A stretch of 64,000 nt of DNA from Sediminihaliea albiluteola (GCF_014077625.1 NZ_JACFXU010000011.1:1-64000); one strand, 5' to 3'; positions 8,431 to 17,122 are shown, counted from the stretch's first letter. Translations and numbers: made by a program. The notes: generated by a model from the letters alone, not told the origin.

Positions 8431-8823
8431 ATGAAAAAGGTACTTTATACATCGAAGAGAGATGTTTTTAGCACTTGGTTGAATGATTTCTACGTGCAGA
8501 AAAGGTCCAGATACATCTGGGCACAAATTTGTTATGACTGGAACACTGCCGAACTGCTACATGTTGTTTTTGAAAAGAACTCAGAAAATCAGGCATATAT
8601 CCAATGGCCGGTGCAAGTGCCGGGAGTTCCTGTGACTAACATAGATTTTACGACTGATTTTCCAACCTTGGAAAACGGAGATCCATGGGATTACCTATCA
8701 TGGCACAAAAGTGCATTAGGTTGTGACCTCATGAGCGAGCCGAGAGAAAAGCCTGAATCCTTTTGGGACTGGAGACTGAAAACTCGACCGCAAGGGAATG
8801 TGCCGCGTGGTAAAGCCAAGTAA
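8431..8823 (+). CDS. Small uncharacterised protein following the methyltransferase
   Basis: 130 residues from ATG 8431, or 136 from ATG 8413, which would overlap the methyltransferase stop by 8 bases. AGGGCGG before 8431 favours the shorter form. The protein is Trp- and Tyr-rich (WLNDFYVQKRSRYIWAQICYDWNT near the N-terminus), predicted soluble, with no membrane segment or catalytic motif I recognise. Coding is A+T-rich again, unlike the end of the methyltransferase gene. The last dozen codons lie over the point where the oppositely oriented TOTE remnant begins, so the natural C-terminus may have been replaced at that junction. Function unknown; linkage suggests a former partner in the same defence locus. 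Confidence 0.5.
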   Translation: MKKVLYTSKRDVFSTWLNDFYVQKRSRYIWAQICYDWNTAELLHVVFEKNSENQAYIQWPVQVPGVPVTNIDFTTDFPTLENGDPWDYLSWHKSALGCDLMSEPREKPESFWDWRLKTRPQGNVPRGKAK

Positions 8824-9973
8824 CCTTGTTCGATGCGTGCACAAGAAATAAATCGCGGGATGCCGTGGGTGGAAAAGCGAAGCGCCTGTGTCTTAAAGAA
8901 AACCGGATTGGAAAAGCTGGCTAAACGCCTTAACCTTGCCAAGAGGGCACTTTGCAGTGCTTTAATCTCGAAGTAGATGTGGTTGGCGAGTGTTATCGTT
9001 ATCTGTTGAGGTGAGTTTTCCAGAACCAGTGGCTTGGACTTGGCTGTGATCTCCCAAGGAGGGCGGTTGTCGGCGACCCCTTGTTCATAACGCAGACTGT
9101 TATTGGAGGAAAGCTGCGAAAGTAGCTTGCTAATCTCTTGTTTGGAAAGCTTTTTATCTGAGAAAGATGTTGCCACTGATCGTCAATGATATTTAATTCT
9201 GTATCGACAAATGAACTGTTGCCCGAGCGCCTGGCTTCATGCTGTAGCGGTAAAGCGATCAAGTTGCCGAACCCTCCTTCCGGCAGAATATCCTGATTGG
9301 GAAACAGTCTGTCGTAAGAGTCGAAGGATAGATTTGGGTAAATCTCCATGGCGGCATCGAGAAGTCCAAAACCCAGTAAGCGCGCTTCATTGGCCGGAAT
9401 TCGATCTTTGAAAAATACCCATAGGTGGGCGCCATTGCCCGAACGTGAGATTTCTATAGTATGAGGTACGCTGTATCTCTCACAGGCTCGGGCCATCGCT
9501 TTTACTTCTTCTTGCCAGTTCCCTTTGTCGAAATCGGCGGCCAGCAAATAACAGGTATTGTCCTGGAGCAACAGGTAGAGGCCCACGACCTGTAGCCCTG
9601 CTAAGTGACGATAGATGACCCGATCGTTTAACACGCTAAACTGGCGATGATTGCATTCCTGGCATTTAATCCGCGGCTTGTTGCAGATTCCCTTTGCCCA
9701 CTCGTTGTTACAGGCAACGGAGTAGCCGCTTCGCCCTAGTTGGTTTTGCCAGCGATTGGCAAAAATATTGGTGCGACCGCGGAACAGGCTGCTGAAAATT
9801 GCAATTTTTTGTTCCGGGGTGAGGGGGTTTGGTATAGAAACTGTGGGTCTGGGGTTTCGCAGTTCCTTCCTGAGCTCTATGAGCTGCTGCTTTTCCTGCT
9901 CGAGTTCCGCCAACCTTGCATCGATAGTGGCGATATCTCCATATTTATTCCCCATGACGTCTTGGTGTGACAT
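8800..9973 (-). pseudogene. TOTE-type primase/helicase gene, frameshifted and truncated
   Basis: The first frame (9973 down to about 9153) encodes a coiled start, a zinc-ribbon-like set Cys88, Cys97, Cys104, Cys107, and an archaeo-eukaryotic primase core with Asp147/Asp149 in LLAADFDKGNW, His183 in SGNGAHLWVFF and the PEGGFGNLIALPLQ motif. Similarity then continues in another frame from about 9153 to 8800. That frame carries the linker NRPPWE and the start of the SF2 helicase (LLARLRRLASFSNPVFFKTQALR, then LALPRG). The frame change coincides with a run of five T at 9151-9155. The helicase stops after its first motif region where another gene abuts. TOTE systems are predicted conflict/defence elements that couple a primase-polymerase to a helicase. 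This copy should be inactive unless frameshifting occurs. Confidence 0.75.
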
Positions 9974-9981
9974 AAGCCTGG

Positions 9982-10518
9982 TTACAGTGATTCAAGCGAC
10001 GCTATAGGTATGAACAGTTTCATGGGGTTGTCCGTTAACGGAAAAAAGAAGTCGAAAGACTGGTAGAAAGCTAGCGCATCCTGGTCGAGCACGTCGAGAA
10101 CCACGCCCAGAGCGGGTATGCCCTTCGGGTTGCTTGCTATTTGATAGGCGTGTCTAAGTGCGTATACCAGCGTTTTTGCGCCCAAGCCTTGCCGGTGAAA
10201 CCGTCGGTCGATGCCAAGTTGAGCAAGCAGGATCACCGGAACAGGGTAGCGCGGCAGTCGGGATGGGTCAGGTAGTTCTTCACGAACCAGGGTCTGATGG
10301 GCCAAGGTGTAATAAGCCGCTACATGAGATTTTCCTGGGCTTTCTTTGCCGATATAGGCTTCGGGCGTATAGGGCAGAACAAAAGTCCGGTTGAGGTTCA
10401 GTGCCATATTCTTTGCCGCGTAGCGGCGCAGATAGGTGTTAATGGCATCCTTGCCGCAATCGAAAGATTTAACATTGATCGCCCTGGTATCCAGGGGCAA
10501 AAACTCAGGCCTTGGCAT
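9982..10518 (-). CDS. GNAT-family acetyltransferase toxin (TacT/AtaT-like)
   Basis: 178 residues. The acetyl-CoA loop is HRQGLGAKTL, following VILLAQLGIDRRF, and the C-terminal FYQSFDFFFPL region carries the conserved tyrosine. The ATG overlaps the end of the antitoxin gene by 14 bp. Size and pairing with a DUF1778-type antitoxin match GNAT toxins that acetylate the amino group of charged tRNA and block translation. The frame is intact and key motifs are present, so it may be active. The downstream TOTE gene starts only 8 bp after its stop, suggesting one transcript. Confidence 0.85.
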   Translation of the reverse strand: MPRPEFLPLDTRAINVKSFDCGKDAINTYLRRYAAKNMALNLNRTFVLPYTPEAYIGKESPGKSHVAAYYTLAHQTLVREELPDPSRLPRYPVPVILLAQLGIDRRFHRQGLGAKTLVYALRHAYQIASNPKGIPALGVVLDVLDQDALAFYQSFDFFFPLTDNPMKLFIPIASLESL

Positions 10519-10792
10519 TCAGCGCGAAGCCCTTTTGGTCAAGTGCTTGTGCTGCCTTACGGAGTTTGGCCGTTGGTGCTGGCGGGTTGTCACAAGCCTC
10601 GCAAAAGGCATCAAACTGGGCATTGGTCAGTTGGATGCTGCTGTAGGCTTCCAGTACCTCTGGCGCATGTTGATTCACCAATTGCGTGACGTAGGCCTTG
10701 ATGCTGGTTAAGCCCGACGCGCGTGCAGCGCGCTCTGCCAGTGCATAGGTTTCTTCATCCCACTGCATTTCATAACGTAAAATTTTGGACAT
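10505..10792 (-). CDS. DUF1778-type ribbon-helix-helix antitoxin
   Basis: 95 residues. ATG 10792 is chosen over 10804 because GGAGG (CCTCC at 10798-10802) is correctly placed 5 bases upstream. The N-terminal SKILRYEMQWDEETYALAERAA forms the RHH DNA-binding strand and helix. The tail SNAQF-like segment TNAQFDAFCEACDNPP is the usual toxin-binding part. It should neutralise the overlapping GNAT toxin and repress the operon through the paired TACGG-N7-CCGTA palindromes just upstream. Confidence 0.85.
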   Translation of the reverse strand: MSKILRYEMQWDEETYALAERAARASGLTSIKAYVTQLVNQHAPEVLEAYSSIQLTNAQFDAFCEACDNPPAPTAKLRKAAQALDQKGFALNAKA

Positions 10793-10812
10793 GGCGACCT
10801 CCAAACTCTGAA

Positions 10813-10861
10813 TACGGAATATCTCCGTAATTGTTAATTATTATTACGGGTTTTATCCGTA
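10813..10861 (-). promoter_or_regulatory. Paired palindromic operators of the RHH-GNAT operon
   Basis: Two 17-bp sites of identical design, TACGG-N7-CCGTA, lie at 10813-10829 and 10845-10861. They are 32 bp apart from start to start (about three helical turns) and directly upstream of the antitoxin ribosome binding site. RHH antitoxins typically bind such repeated palindromes to autoregulate. A further CCGTA half-site is visible at about 10898-10902. Confidence 0.7.
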
Positions 10862-10906
10862 AAGGCAAATGCTTTGTTGTCGAAGGTAAGTTGCACCCGT
10901 AATTGA

Positions 10907-10951
10907 CTGTAACAATACAGTGTGAGAGTCTGCGTTACTGTATTGTTACAG
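10907..10951 (+). promoter_or_regulatory. Paired palindromic operators before the MbcA-like antitoxin
   Basis: CTGTAACAATACAG (10907-10920) and CTGTATTGTTACAG (10938-10951) are each palindromes of the form CTGTA-N4-TACAG and are also reverse complements of each other. Start-to-start spacing is 31 bp. They lie immediately before the ribosome binding site of the gene at 10967, as expected for autorepression by an Xre-type antitoxin. Confidence 0.7.
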
Positions 10952-10966
10952 CTTTAAAGGGTGGAG

Positions 10967-11365
10967 ATGAAGGCAGAATTCGAGAAGCTATTGCAACCTT
11001 ACTCAATCGAGCCTGGTTCCTTGCTGCCAGCGATATTCAATATTTTTGCGTTGTGGCATCTTAGCGGGTACGAGCAAATGATTCTGCTGGGTCTGAGCAA
11101 CGAAAAGACGCTATACAATTGGAAAAGTCGGCCAGACAAAGCGAAGTTGCCCCGGGACTTTCTGGAGCGGGCCAGTTATATCCTAGGCATTTATAGAGCG
11201 TTACAGATTCTCTTTCCCGATACGGAGTGCAGCGATCAGTGGCTTCACTCGCCGAATGACAATCCGATGTTCGGTGGCTCGGCACCAATGGAAAAAATGC
11301 TAGGTGGTTTCGTCGTCGATTTGGCAGCTGTAAGGGAGTTTCTCGACAGCTGGCTTTCGGAGTAA
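10967..11365 (+). CDS. MbcA/ParS/Xre-type antitoxin, orphan
   Basis: 132 residues from ATG 10967, with AAAGGG at 10956-10961; a GTG at 10961 lies inside that site and is rejected. The helical core WHLSGYEQMILLGLSNEKTLYNW and the C-terminal ERASYILGIYRALQILFP, NPMFGGSAPMEKMLGG and VREFLDSWL are typical of antitoxins that bind RES-domain toxins, which deplete NAD. No RES toxin follows: the next 400 bp has no matching frame. It is therefore an orphan antitoxin or the survivor of a deleted pair. It is divergent from the RHH-GNAT operon and shares its intergenic region. Confidence 0.8.
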   Translation: MKAEFEKLLQPYSIEPGSLLPAIFNIFALWHLSGYEQMILLGLSNEKTLYNWKSRPDKAKLPRDFLERASYILGIYRALQILFPDTECSDQWLHSPNDNPMFGGSAPMEKMLGGFVVDLAAVREFLDSWLSE

Positions 11366-11777
11366 TAGCAGGGGCTATAGTCACGTGAAGATGTTTTCTG
11401 CGTGCGGGGTTAGAGGGCTGGCGATGAAGCTGGATTTGGGAGGTTGTCTTCAGATACGCCGTAAAATGGCGCATTTATCCGCTCAAAATAAATTTTTTTA
11501 CAAGAAATTTCTGTGCATGGTATTTTTTATGGCATTTGTAGTGCTTATGGTTTTATGTAATTGATTTTAAAGAATATTATCTATCTGTTTTACAATAGAG
11601 TGGGAATAACTGGAATTGATCGGTTCTGGCTGGTATCAATCTGTATTCCCAAGGATTTGAGCTCTCATTCTTATTTTTATACTGGGCGTGATGAGTTTTA
11701 AGTAGGGTATGTACGCTGGCCTGCGGAAGGTCTGGCGCTAGCTTTAGGCTTGACTATACGATGGAGTATAAGAGATA
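11366..11777. other. Gene-free A+T-rich spacer
   Basis: No frame resembling a RES toxin or any known gene was found after the orphan antitoxin. A short open stretch around 11467-11562 encodes a hydrophobic peptide with no binding site. It probably marks the right boundary of the accessory region before the ahp genes. Confidence 0.4.
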
Positions 11778-11802
11778 AAAAAGCCCCAATTAGGGGCTTT
11801 TT
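11778..11802 (-). terminator. Rho-independent terminator of ahpF
   Basis: AAAAAGCCCC (11778-11787), loop AATTA, GGGGCTTTTT (11793-11802): a perfect 10-bp stem with an A-tract on one side and a T-tract on the other, so it can work in both directions. It lies 3 bp past the ahpF stop codon. Confidence 0.9.
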
Positions 11803-11805
11803 AGT

Positions 11806-13422
11806 TTACGCTGCGTTTCTTTTGTCTTTTAAAGACTGATAGTCTTCATAGATCTTTTCAAGCTTGCTAGAGTTCGCTAACAAGTATTCGAAGGATGCTA
11901 ACGATGCTTTTGAGCCTTCGCCCATGGCAACCACAATTTGCTTGTAAGGTACTGTGGTGACATCGCCAGCGGCATAAACACCGGGTTGAGAAGTTTCACA
12001 CTTTTCGTTAATGACGATTTCACCAAACTTTGTGGTTTCAACCACATCGCCTAAGAATTTACTATTGGGCACTAAGCCAATCTGGACAAAGACACCGTCA
12101 AGTTCAATGTTGTAATTAGCCTCTGTTGCTCTATCAGTGTATTCGATAGACGAGACTTTACCATTGCTTGCATGAATTTCTTTCGTTGCGACGTTCTTTA
12201 AAATAGTAATGTTGTCTCTCGCTTCGGCTTGGTCGATTAAGACTTGGTCGGCTTTTAGCTCAGGCATAAACTCAAAGACGGTGACTGACTTTACAATACC
12301 GGCTAAGTCTAGTGCGGCTTCAATGCCTGAGTTACCGCCACCGATTACGGCAACATCTTTGCCTGTAAAGAATGGCCCATCACAGTGTGGACAGTAAGCC
12401 ACGCCATTGCCGACGTTTTCTTTTTCGCCAGGAACACCAAGCTCTCTCCAGTTAGCACCTGTTGCGATAATCAAGGTTTTACTGTCTATGATTTCACCTG
12501 ACGATAGCGTAATTGTTTTGATATCACCTTGCTCTATATCAGTAACCCGTAAGTGCTCTTTCACTGTAATGTTGTATTCGTTTAGGTGCGCCAGTAGCGC
12601 AGCTGATAAATCTGTTCCAGTGGTTTTAGGGACAGAAATTAAGTTTTCAATAGCCATAGTGTCCTTCACTTGGCCACCGATTCGGTCGGCGATTAAGGTG
12701 ATCTTCAGGCCCTTACGCGCGCTGTAAATTGCAGAACTTACGCCTGCTGGGCCGCCGCCAATAACAACAAGGTCTTGCAGCGGTAGTTTTTCATCACTGT
12801 TAGTTTGTCCTATTGATGGGTTTTGCTCTAGCAATTTATCGATTAACTCTGCTGCGGTAACTTTACCGTTGGCAAATAATTCACCGTTTAGGTAGACGCT
12901 AGGAACGCCTTGAATGTCTCGCTCTTCAATGATGTCTTGGAACAGGCCACCGTCGATCATTTCTGCGGAAATGTTTGGGTTGATAAACGCAAACTGGTTC
13001 AAGGCTTGTACTACGTCAGGGCAGTTATGACAGCTTAGGCTGACAAACACTTCGAAGTTCATCTCTTGGTCAATGTTTTTGACCATATTTTGTAATGAGC
13101 TGTCTAGTTTAATTGGAGTGCCTGCTACTTGAAGAACCGCTAATACTAGTGAGTTAAACTCGTGTCCCGATGGAATACCAGAAAACTGGATCCCTGAGTT
13201 TTCGCCATCAACTTCAAGAAGAAAGCTGATTGGACTGCGAACTTGACCATTAAGGTCACGCTCTTCAAATTGAACTTTGTCACTGACACTGGCAAAGCTT
13301 TGTAGAAAGCCTTTAAGTTCATCGCGTTTAGAATGCTCACCGGTTTGCAAGACGAAAGTCACCGTTTTTTGCAAATCTGCGGTATAGCCTTCCAAAGCTT
13401 CTAATATTTGTTTGTTTAGCAT
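11806..13422 (-). CDS. ahpF: Alkyl hydroperoxide reductase subunit F
   Basis: 538 residues from ATG 13422, preceded by AGGAAA; an upstream in-frame start at 13530 has no support. The N-terminal twin thioredoxin-fold domain carries Cys131/Cys134 (CHNC). The thioredoxin-reductase-like part has FAD motif GGGPAG (222-227), the redox pair Cys344/Cys347 (CPHC) and a second nucleotide motif GGGNSG. AhpF uses NADH to reduce AhpC. It lies downstream of ahpC with a hairpin between them, and the pair is divergent from oxyR. Confidence 0.95.
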   Translation of the reverse strand: MLNKQILEALEGYTADLQKTVTFVLQTGEHSKRDELKGFLQSFASVSDKVQFEERDLNGQVRSPISFLLEVDGENSGIQFSGIPSGHEFNSLVLAVLQVAGTPIKLDSSLQNMVKNIDQEMNFEVFVSLSCHNCPDVVQALNQFAFINPNISAEMIDGGLFQDIIEERDIQGVPSVYLNGELFANGKVTAAELIDKLLEQNPSIGQTNSDEKLPLQDLVVIGGGPAGVSSAIYSARKGLKITLIADRIGGQVKDTMAIENLISVPKTTGTDLSAALLAHLNEYNITVKEHLRVTDIEQGDIKTITLSSGEIIDSKTLIIATGANWRELGVPGEKENVGNGVAYCPHCDGPFFTGKDVAVIGGGNSGIEAALDLAGIVKSVTVFEFMPELKADQVLIDQAEARDNITILKNVATKEIHASNGKVSSIEYTDRATEANYNIELDGVFVQIGLVPNSKFLGDVVETTKFGEIVINEKCETSQPGVYAAGDVTTVPYKQIVVAMGEGSKASLASFEYLLANSSKLEKIYEDYQSLKDKRNAA

Positions 13423-13505
13423 AATGTGTTTCCTGCTTTGCAAAATTGGCTGAGTGAGTTTTATCTGATGACGATGAAAATATTTGCAGTCGCTAATGTT
13501 TAAGC

Positions 13506-13537
13506 GCGCTAGGTGGGCGGTGAAGCTCACCTAGCGC
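13506..13537 (-). other. Hairpin between ahpC and ahpF
   Basis: GCGCTAGGTG (13506-13515) and CACCTAGCGC (13528-13537) form a perfect 10-bp stem with a 12-base loop and no U-tract. It sits in the 178-bp gap between ahpC and ahpF. It could partly terminate transcription or protect the ahpC message, giving more AhpC than AhpF. Confidence 0.55.
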
Positions 13538-13600
13538 TGACAATAATGAGCTAGGGATAGATAGGTTGCCGACTATTGTGCAGACTTAAAATTAAGCGAC

Positions 13601-14164
13601 TTAAATCTTACCGACTAAGTCTAATGATGGTGCGAGAGTATCTTCACCTTCTTTCCAAGCTGCTGGACATACCTGGCCTGGATTGTCGCGAACATACTGA
13701 GCCGCTTTAATTTTGCGAACTAACTCTTTAGCATCGCGACCAACACCTTCAGCTGTAATTTCCATAACCTGAATCACTCCGTCTGGGTCAACAACGAATG
13801 TGCCGCGATTTGCTAGACCCTGGTCTTCTCGCATAACGTCAAAGTTGCGAGTGATTTCACCTGTTGGGTCACCAATCATGGCATAGCTAATTTTGCCAAT
13901 AGTGTCCGACGTTTCGTGCCATGCTTTGTGTGTGAAGTGCGTATCCGTTGATACAGAAAACACTTCAACACCGCGGCTTTTAAGTTCTTCATAATGGTCC
14001 GCTAAGTCAGCTAATTCAGTAGGACATACGAATGTGAAATCTGCAGGGTAGAAGAAAAATACTGCCCATTTTCCTTCGATATCTTTGTTAGAAACTTCAA
14101 TGAATTCACCATTCTTAAATGCGCTAGCTTTAAATGGTTTAATTTCTGTGTTGATAAGTGCCAT
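13601..14164 (-). CDS. ahpC: Alkyl hydroperoxide reductase subunit C (peroxiredoxin)
   Basis: 187 residues, the normal length. Peroxidatic Cys47 lies in FTFVCPTEL and resolving Cys166 in QVCPAAW, at the numbers usual for AhpC. AGGAGG is well placed before the ATG. It reduces hydrogen peroxide and organic peroxides and is recycled by AhpF. Transcription is divergent from oxyR, whose product is the expected activator. Confidence 0.96.
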   Translation of the reverse strand: MALINTEIKPFKASAFKNGEFIEVSNKDIEGKWAVFFFYPADFTFVCPTELADLADHYEELKSRGVEVFSVSTDTHFTHKAWHETSDTIGKISYAMIGDPTGEITRNFDVMREDQGLANRGTFVVDPDGVIQVMEITAEGVGRDAKELVRKIKAAQYVRDNPGQVCPAAWKEGEDTLAPSLDLVGKI

Positions 14165-14218
14165 ATCTGGCCTCCTATTAGTTACGTTAATGCTGGACTC
14201 TGTATGAGTTCGTAGATG

Positions 14219-14286
14219 AGTATAGGAATTGCCGGTAGTTTAGTAAATTTGAATAAACTGAAGTTAAAGTTCTATAATATTGAACT
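14219..14286. promoter_or_regulatory. Divergent ahpC/oxyR promoter region
   Basis: For oxyR: TTGAAT (14249-14254), 18-bp spacer, TATAAT (14273-14278), with the -10 inside an AGTTC-N9-GAACT palindrome (14268-14286). For ahpC on the other strand: TTTACT (14247-14242), 17-bp spacer, TATACT (14224-14219). A full OxyR ATAG-N7-CTAT array is not clear by eye. The calls are sequence-based guesses. Confidence 0.45.
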
Positions 14287-14312
14287 ACTGGTGTCGATGG
14301 AGTGATTAAATC

Positions 14313-15200
14313 ATGGTGTCGTTTAGGCAGTTGATTTATGCTTTAACCGTTGAAGAAACCCTGCATTTCAAGAAAGCTGCAGAGCGCTGCAATATTAGTC
14401 AATCGGCCTTAAGTACGGGGTTGAAACAGTTAGAGCAGCATTTAGACCTGCAAATTTTTGAGCGTGACAATAAGAAGGTATTGGTAACGCCCTTAGGACA
14501 GGAGGTGTTGAATCGTGCCAGGGAAATTGTGCTACAGCTAAAATCCCTCGAAGAGTTGTCTGAAAGCATTAAGCAGCCACTTAGTTTTCCGTTATCGCTA
14601 GGTGTTATTCCTACCATTGCACCTTATTTGTTACCAAAGATATTCCCTTTGCTACACGAGCAGTATCCGAAAGCAGAGTTACGCATTGTTGAAGAGCAGT
14701 CTCATGTCTTGGTGGATATGGTGCGTAAAGGAGAATTGGATACGGCTATCTTGGCGCTGCCTTATGAGCATGAAGGCCTGTTATCCTTGGAGTTCTGGCA
14801 AGAAGACTTCTATTGGGTCACCCTTAGAGGCGATCGCTTTAGCGGCAAAAAAGAAATCAACAGTGACGAGTTGATGCAAAGTAATCTCATGTTACTTAAT
14901 GAAGGTCATTGTCTTAAAGATCATATTCTTGATGCCTGTAAGTTATCCGATAAACAAACGGAGCATGGCTTTGCGGCAACCAGTTTAAACACCTTGGTTC
15001 AAATGGTGCTAGGGCGTCTAGGGACAACGCTCATTCCGGCCATGGCGATGGATCAACTTGTGTCACAAAATAAGGAGCTTATAGCCGTGCATTTAAGTGA
15101 GCCTGGGCCACATCGACGCATTGCATTTCTTATACGACCGAACTTTACACGAATGGCGAGCGTAAAGGCTTTGAAAGATCTGTGTCAGCAGGCCCTTTGA
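14313..15200 (+). CDS. oxyR: LysR-type peroxide sensor OxyR
   Basis: 295 residues. The N-terminal winged helix (FKKAAERCNISQSALSTGLKQLE) is followed by a LysR effector domain. Cys200 and Cys209 in NEGHCLKDHILDAC have the spacing of the E. coli redox pair Cys199/Cys208, which forms a disulfide on exposure to peroxide. That spacing plus the divergent ahpC-ahpF genes makes the assignment strong. The binding site GGAG is about 12 bases from the ATG, rather far. Confidence 0.92.
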   Translation: MVSFRQLIYALTVEETLHFKKAAERCNISQSALSTGLKQLEQHLDLQIFERDNKKVLVTPLGQEVLNRAREIVLQLKSLEELSESIKQPLSFPLSLGVIPTIAPYLLPKIFPLLHEQYPKAELRIVEEQSHVLVDMVRKGELDTAILALPYEHEGLLSLEFWQEDFYWVTLRGDRFSGKKEINSDELMQSNLMLLNEGHCLKDHILDACKLSDKQTEHGFAATSLNTLVQMVLGRLGTTLIPAMAMDQLVSQNKELIAVHLSEPGPHRRIAFLIRPNFTRMASVKALKDLCQQAL

Positions 15201-15568
15201 TCTTGCCACGCCAAACAGGCCTCATCACTAAACGGCACTACTTTCTGAAGACAGCTCTGAGCTGATAAGGTGTATTAGATTGGATCTAATCTGGCTGGCA
15301 CTGCAAAAATTGCTTAACTGTCAGGTTAAGTCTGAGCTACTATAAATCAAGTCTCCTTCCCCTCCTTCCACTATTAATATTTCGCTTCCTCGCGAAGTTA
15401 GGTGATAAAAGACGGTGCAGCCGGCCCTTCTGTTAATAGTAGCTTAAATATTGTTGCTCCAAGGAAAATAACAGTGCAGCGGGAGTTTGTAAGGACTCGT
15501 AGGAGGGCATGGCTGTAATGAGGGGCTAATAAGCAAGCGAGACCACGACTTAAGGCCGTTTCGTATCT
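15201..15568. other. Intergenic region, oxyR to phospholipase D gene
   Basis: No coding frame is supported. Two small inverted repeats are visible: TTAGAT-TGG-ATCTAA near 15270-15290 and CTTAAC-N6-GTTAAG near 15312-15330. Both could be terminator-like structures at the end of oxyR, but neither has a U-tract. Confidence 0.35.
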
Positions 15569-17122
15569 TCAGAGCATCCACTCTATTGGCAGCTTAGATA
15601 GTAGCCATAGTGCGGCACGTTTCACCGCGGTACTGCCGGGCTCAGTGCTGTAGATGATTTCTTCGCCGCTGTGGCGATCTATCCATTGCAACTTGCCGGC
15701 TTCGTTTAAGCTCACTTGGTAGGCGCTGTGTAAAACTTCTGCCTTGAACTGATCTTCGAGCTCACTGGCAATCTCCGGGCTTTCAATCACAAAGCCAAGT
15801 TCAGTGTTTAAGTGCATTGAGCGTGGATCAAAGTTGAATGATCCGATAAAGATGCGCGAGCGATCTACGGCAAAGGTTTTAGCGTGAAGGCTGGATGAGG
15901 AGCTACCGAAAGGGCATGCTTTTGAGTGCCGGCCGCTGTGGCCAGCTAATTGGCGAAGTTCGTACAGGCGAATGCCGGCTTTGAGTAGGGCCTTGCGGTG
16001 CTTGGCATATCCCGCGTGGACGGGCAATACGTCGGTAGCCTCCATCGCATTAGTTAATATACTCACACTAAGCCCTTGACGAGCCAGCCTGCTAAAGGCT
16101 TTTACGCCGGCCTCTGTCGGCACAAAATAAGGGGATACCAACACTAAGCTATGTTGGGGTTGGCCGATAACTTCAGCCATAGCATGGATCAGAAGCTCTT
16201 CTTCCTCGACTCTGCTTAGACCTTTTGCGGGGTCGTCGCTGATCATTTTCGCCGGCGCCCATACCATCGGTAGTTGGCCTTGTAGAAGATCGCGGACAAA
16301 GGTGGAGTTGCTCACTGCTGTGAGGTAATTGTCGCGTTCGGCAGTGCTGGCAGTGCTGAGGGGCGTTAAGGGGGTAATATCTACCGAATCAGGCCGATGG
16401 GGCCTGACGATAAGCTCTACGGGATAGGCCGACTGACTGGTCCAGTATCGATCGAAGTCCTCGGATACATCTTGCACTACAGGGCCGACCAATAATGCAT
16501 CGAGGTCTGCTTTTAGGGCGCCGCTGGTAGCGCCAAAGTAATCATCACCTATATTGCGACCGCCGATGATGGTGGCGCGGTTGTCCGCAGTGAATGATTT
16601 GTTATGCATGCGACGGTTACTGCGTTCAAAGTCAGTGATGAAACCAAGCCATTTTGCTTGGCGCAGGATAAAGGGATTAAATAAGCGAATTTCAAAATTT
16701 GGTATCGCTGCGAGTGCCGCCAGTTCTTTATCGAGGCCAGCGGTGCCATTGTCGTCCAACAGAAGTCTCACTCGAACCCCGCGAGCGGCGGCTTCCCGCA
16801 GGGCTTCCAGCAGTAGCCTGCCAGTTACATCCTTAGTCCAAATATAGTATTGAATATCCAGTGTCCGCTCGGCGGTTTTGGCCAGTAACATGCGTGCTGC
16901 AAATGCATTGAGCGGGTTGCCCAAAGGGTAGGTGCCGCTTTTGCCTTGCTGCTTTGCAAGCTGAGGGGCAATAGCAAGGCCTAAGAGGGTATTACTCGCC
17001 TCCGCTTCAGGCAGTGCAGATGAGGCACTGCGCTGATCTAGTGAGGGCAGGGCACATCCGCTGGCAAAGATGCACAGCGAGCCGACAATGAGTAGTGAGC
17101 GCAGAAAAGTTGTCATCGACAT
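15569..17122 (-). CDS. Phospholipase D family lipoprotein (cardiolipin-synthase-like)
   Basis: 517 residues. The N-terminal signal ends in a lipobox-like ASGC near residue 23, suggesting a lipid anchor. Two HKD motifs are visible: MHNKSFTADNRATIIGGRN in the first half and LHAKTFAVDRSRIFIGSFN in the second. That is the bipartite active site of the PLD superfamily, here closest in style to YmdC/ClsC-type cardiolipin synthases and related envelope phosphatidyltransferases. The lipoprotein signal sets it apart from cytosolic Cls enzymes. It is transcribed alone, divergent from an MFS gene. Exact substrate unknown. Confidence 0.8.
   Translation of the reverse strand: MSMTTFLRSLLIVGSLCIFASGCALPSLDQRSASSALPEAEASNTLLGLAIAPQLAKQQGKSGTYPLGNPLNAFAARMLLAKTAERTLDIQYYIWTKDVTGRLLLEALREAAARGVRVRLLLDDNGTAGLDKELAALAAIPNFEIRLFNPFILRQAKWLGFITDFERSNRRMHNKSFTADNRATIIGGRNIGDDYFGATSGALKADLDALLVGPVVQDVSEDFDRYWTSQSAYPVELIVRPHRPDSVDITPLTPLSTASTAERDNYLTAVSNSTFVRDLLQGQLPMVWAPAKMISDDPAKGLSRVEEEELLIHAMAEVIGQPQHSLVLVSPYFVPTEAGVKAFSRLARQGLSVSILTNAMEATDVLPVHAGYAKHRKALLKAGIRLYELRQLAGHSGRHSKACPFGSSSSSLHAKTFAVDRSRIFIGSFNFDPRSMHLNTELGFVIESPEIASELEDQFKAEVLHSAYQVSLNEAGKLQWIDRHSGEEIIYSTEPGSTAVKRAALWLLSKLPIEWML

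Noticed and set aside
10800..10960. CRISPR-like repeats near the antitoxins
   Set aside because: The repeats are palindromic operator pairs with different spacers and only two copies each; they fit antitoxin autoregulation, not an array.
11366..11777. Possible RES toxin after the MbcA-like antitoxin
   Set aside because: I searched this stretch for the RES start pattern and conserved Arg/Glu/Ser context and found only short unrelated peptides and stops.
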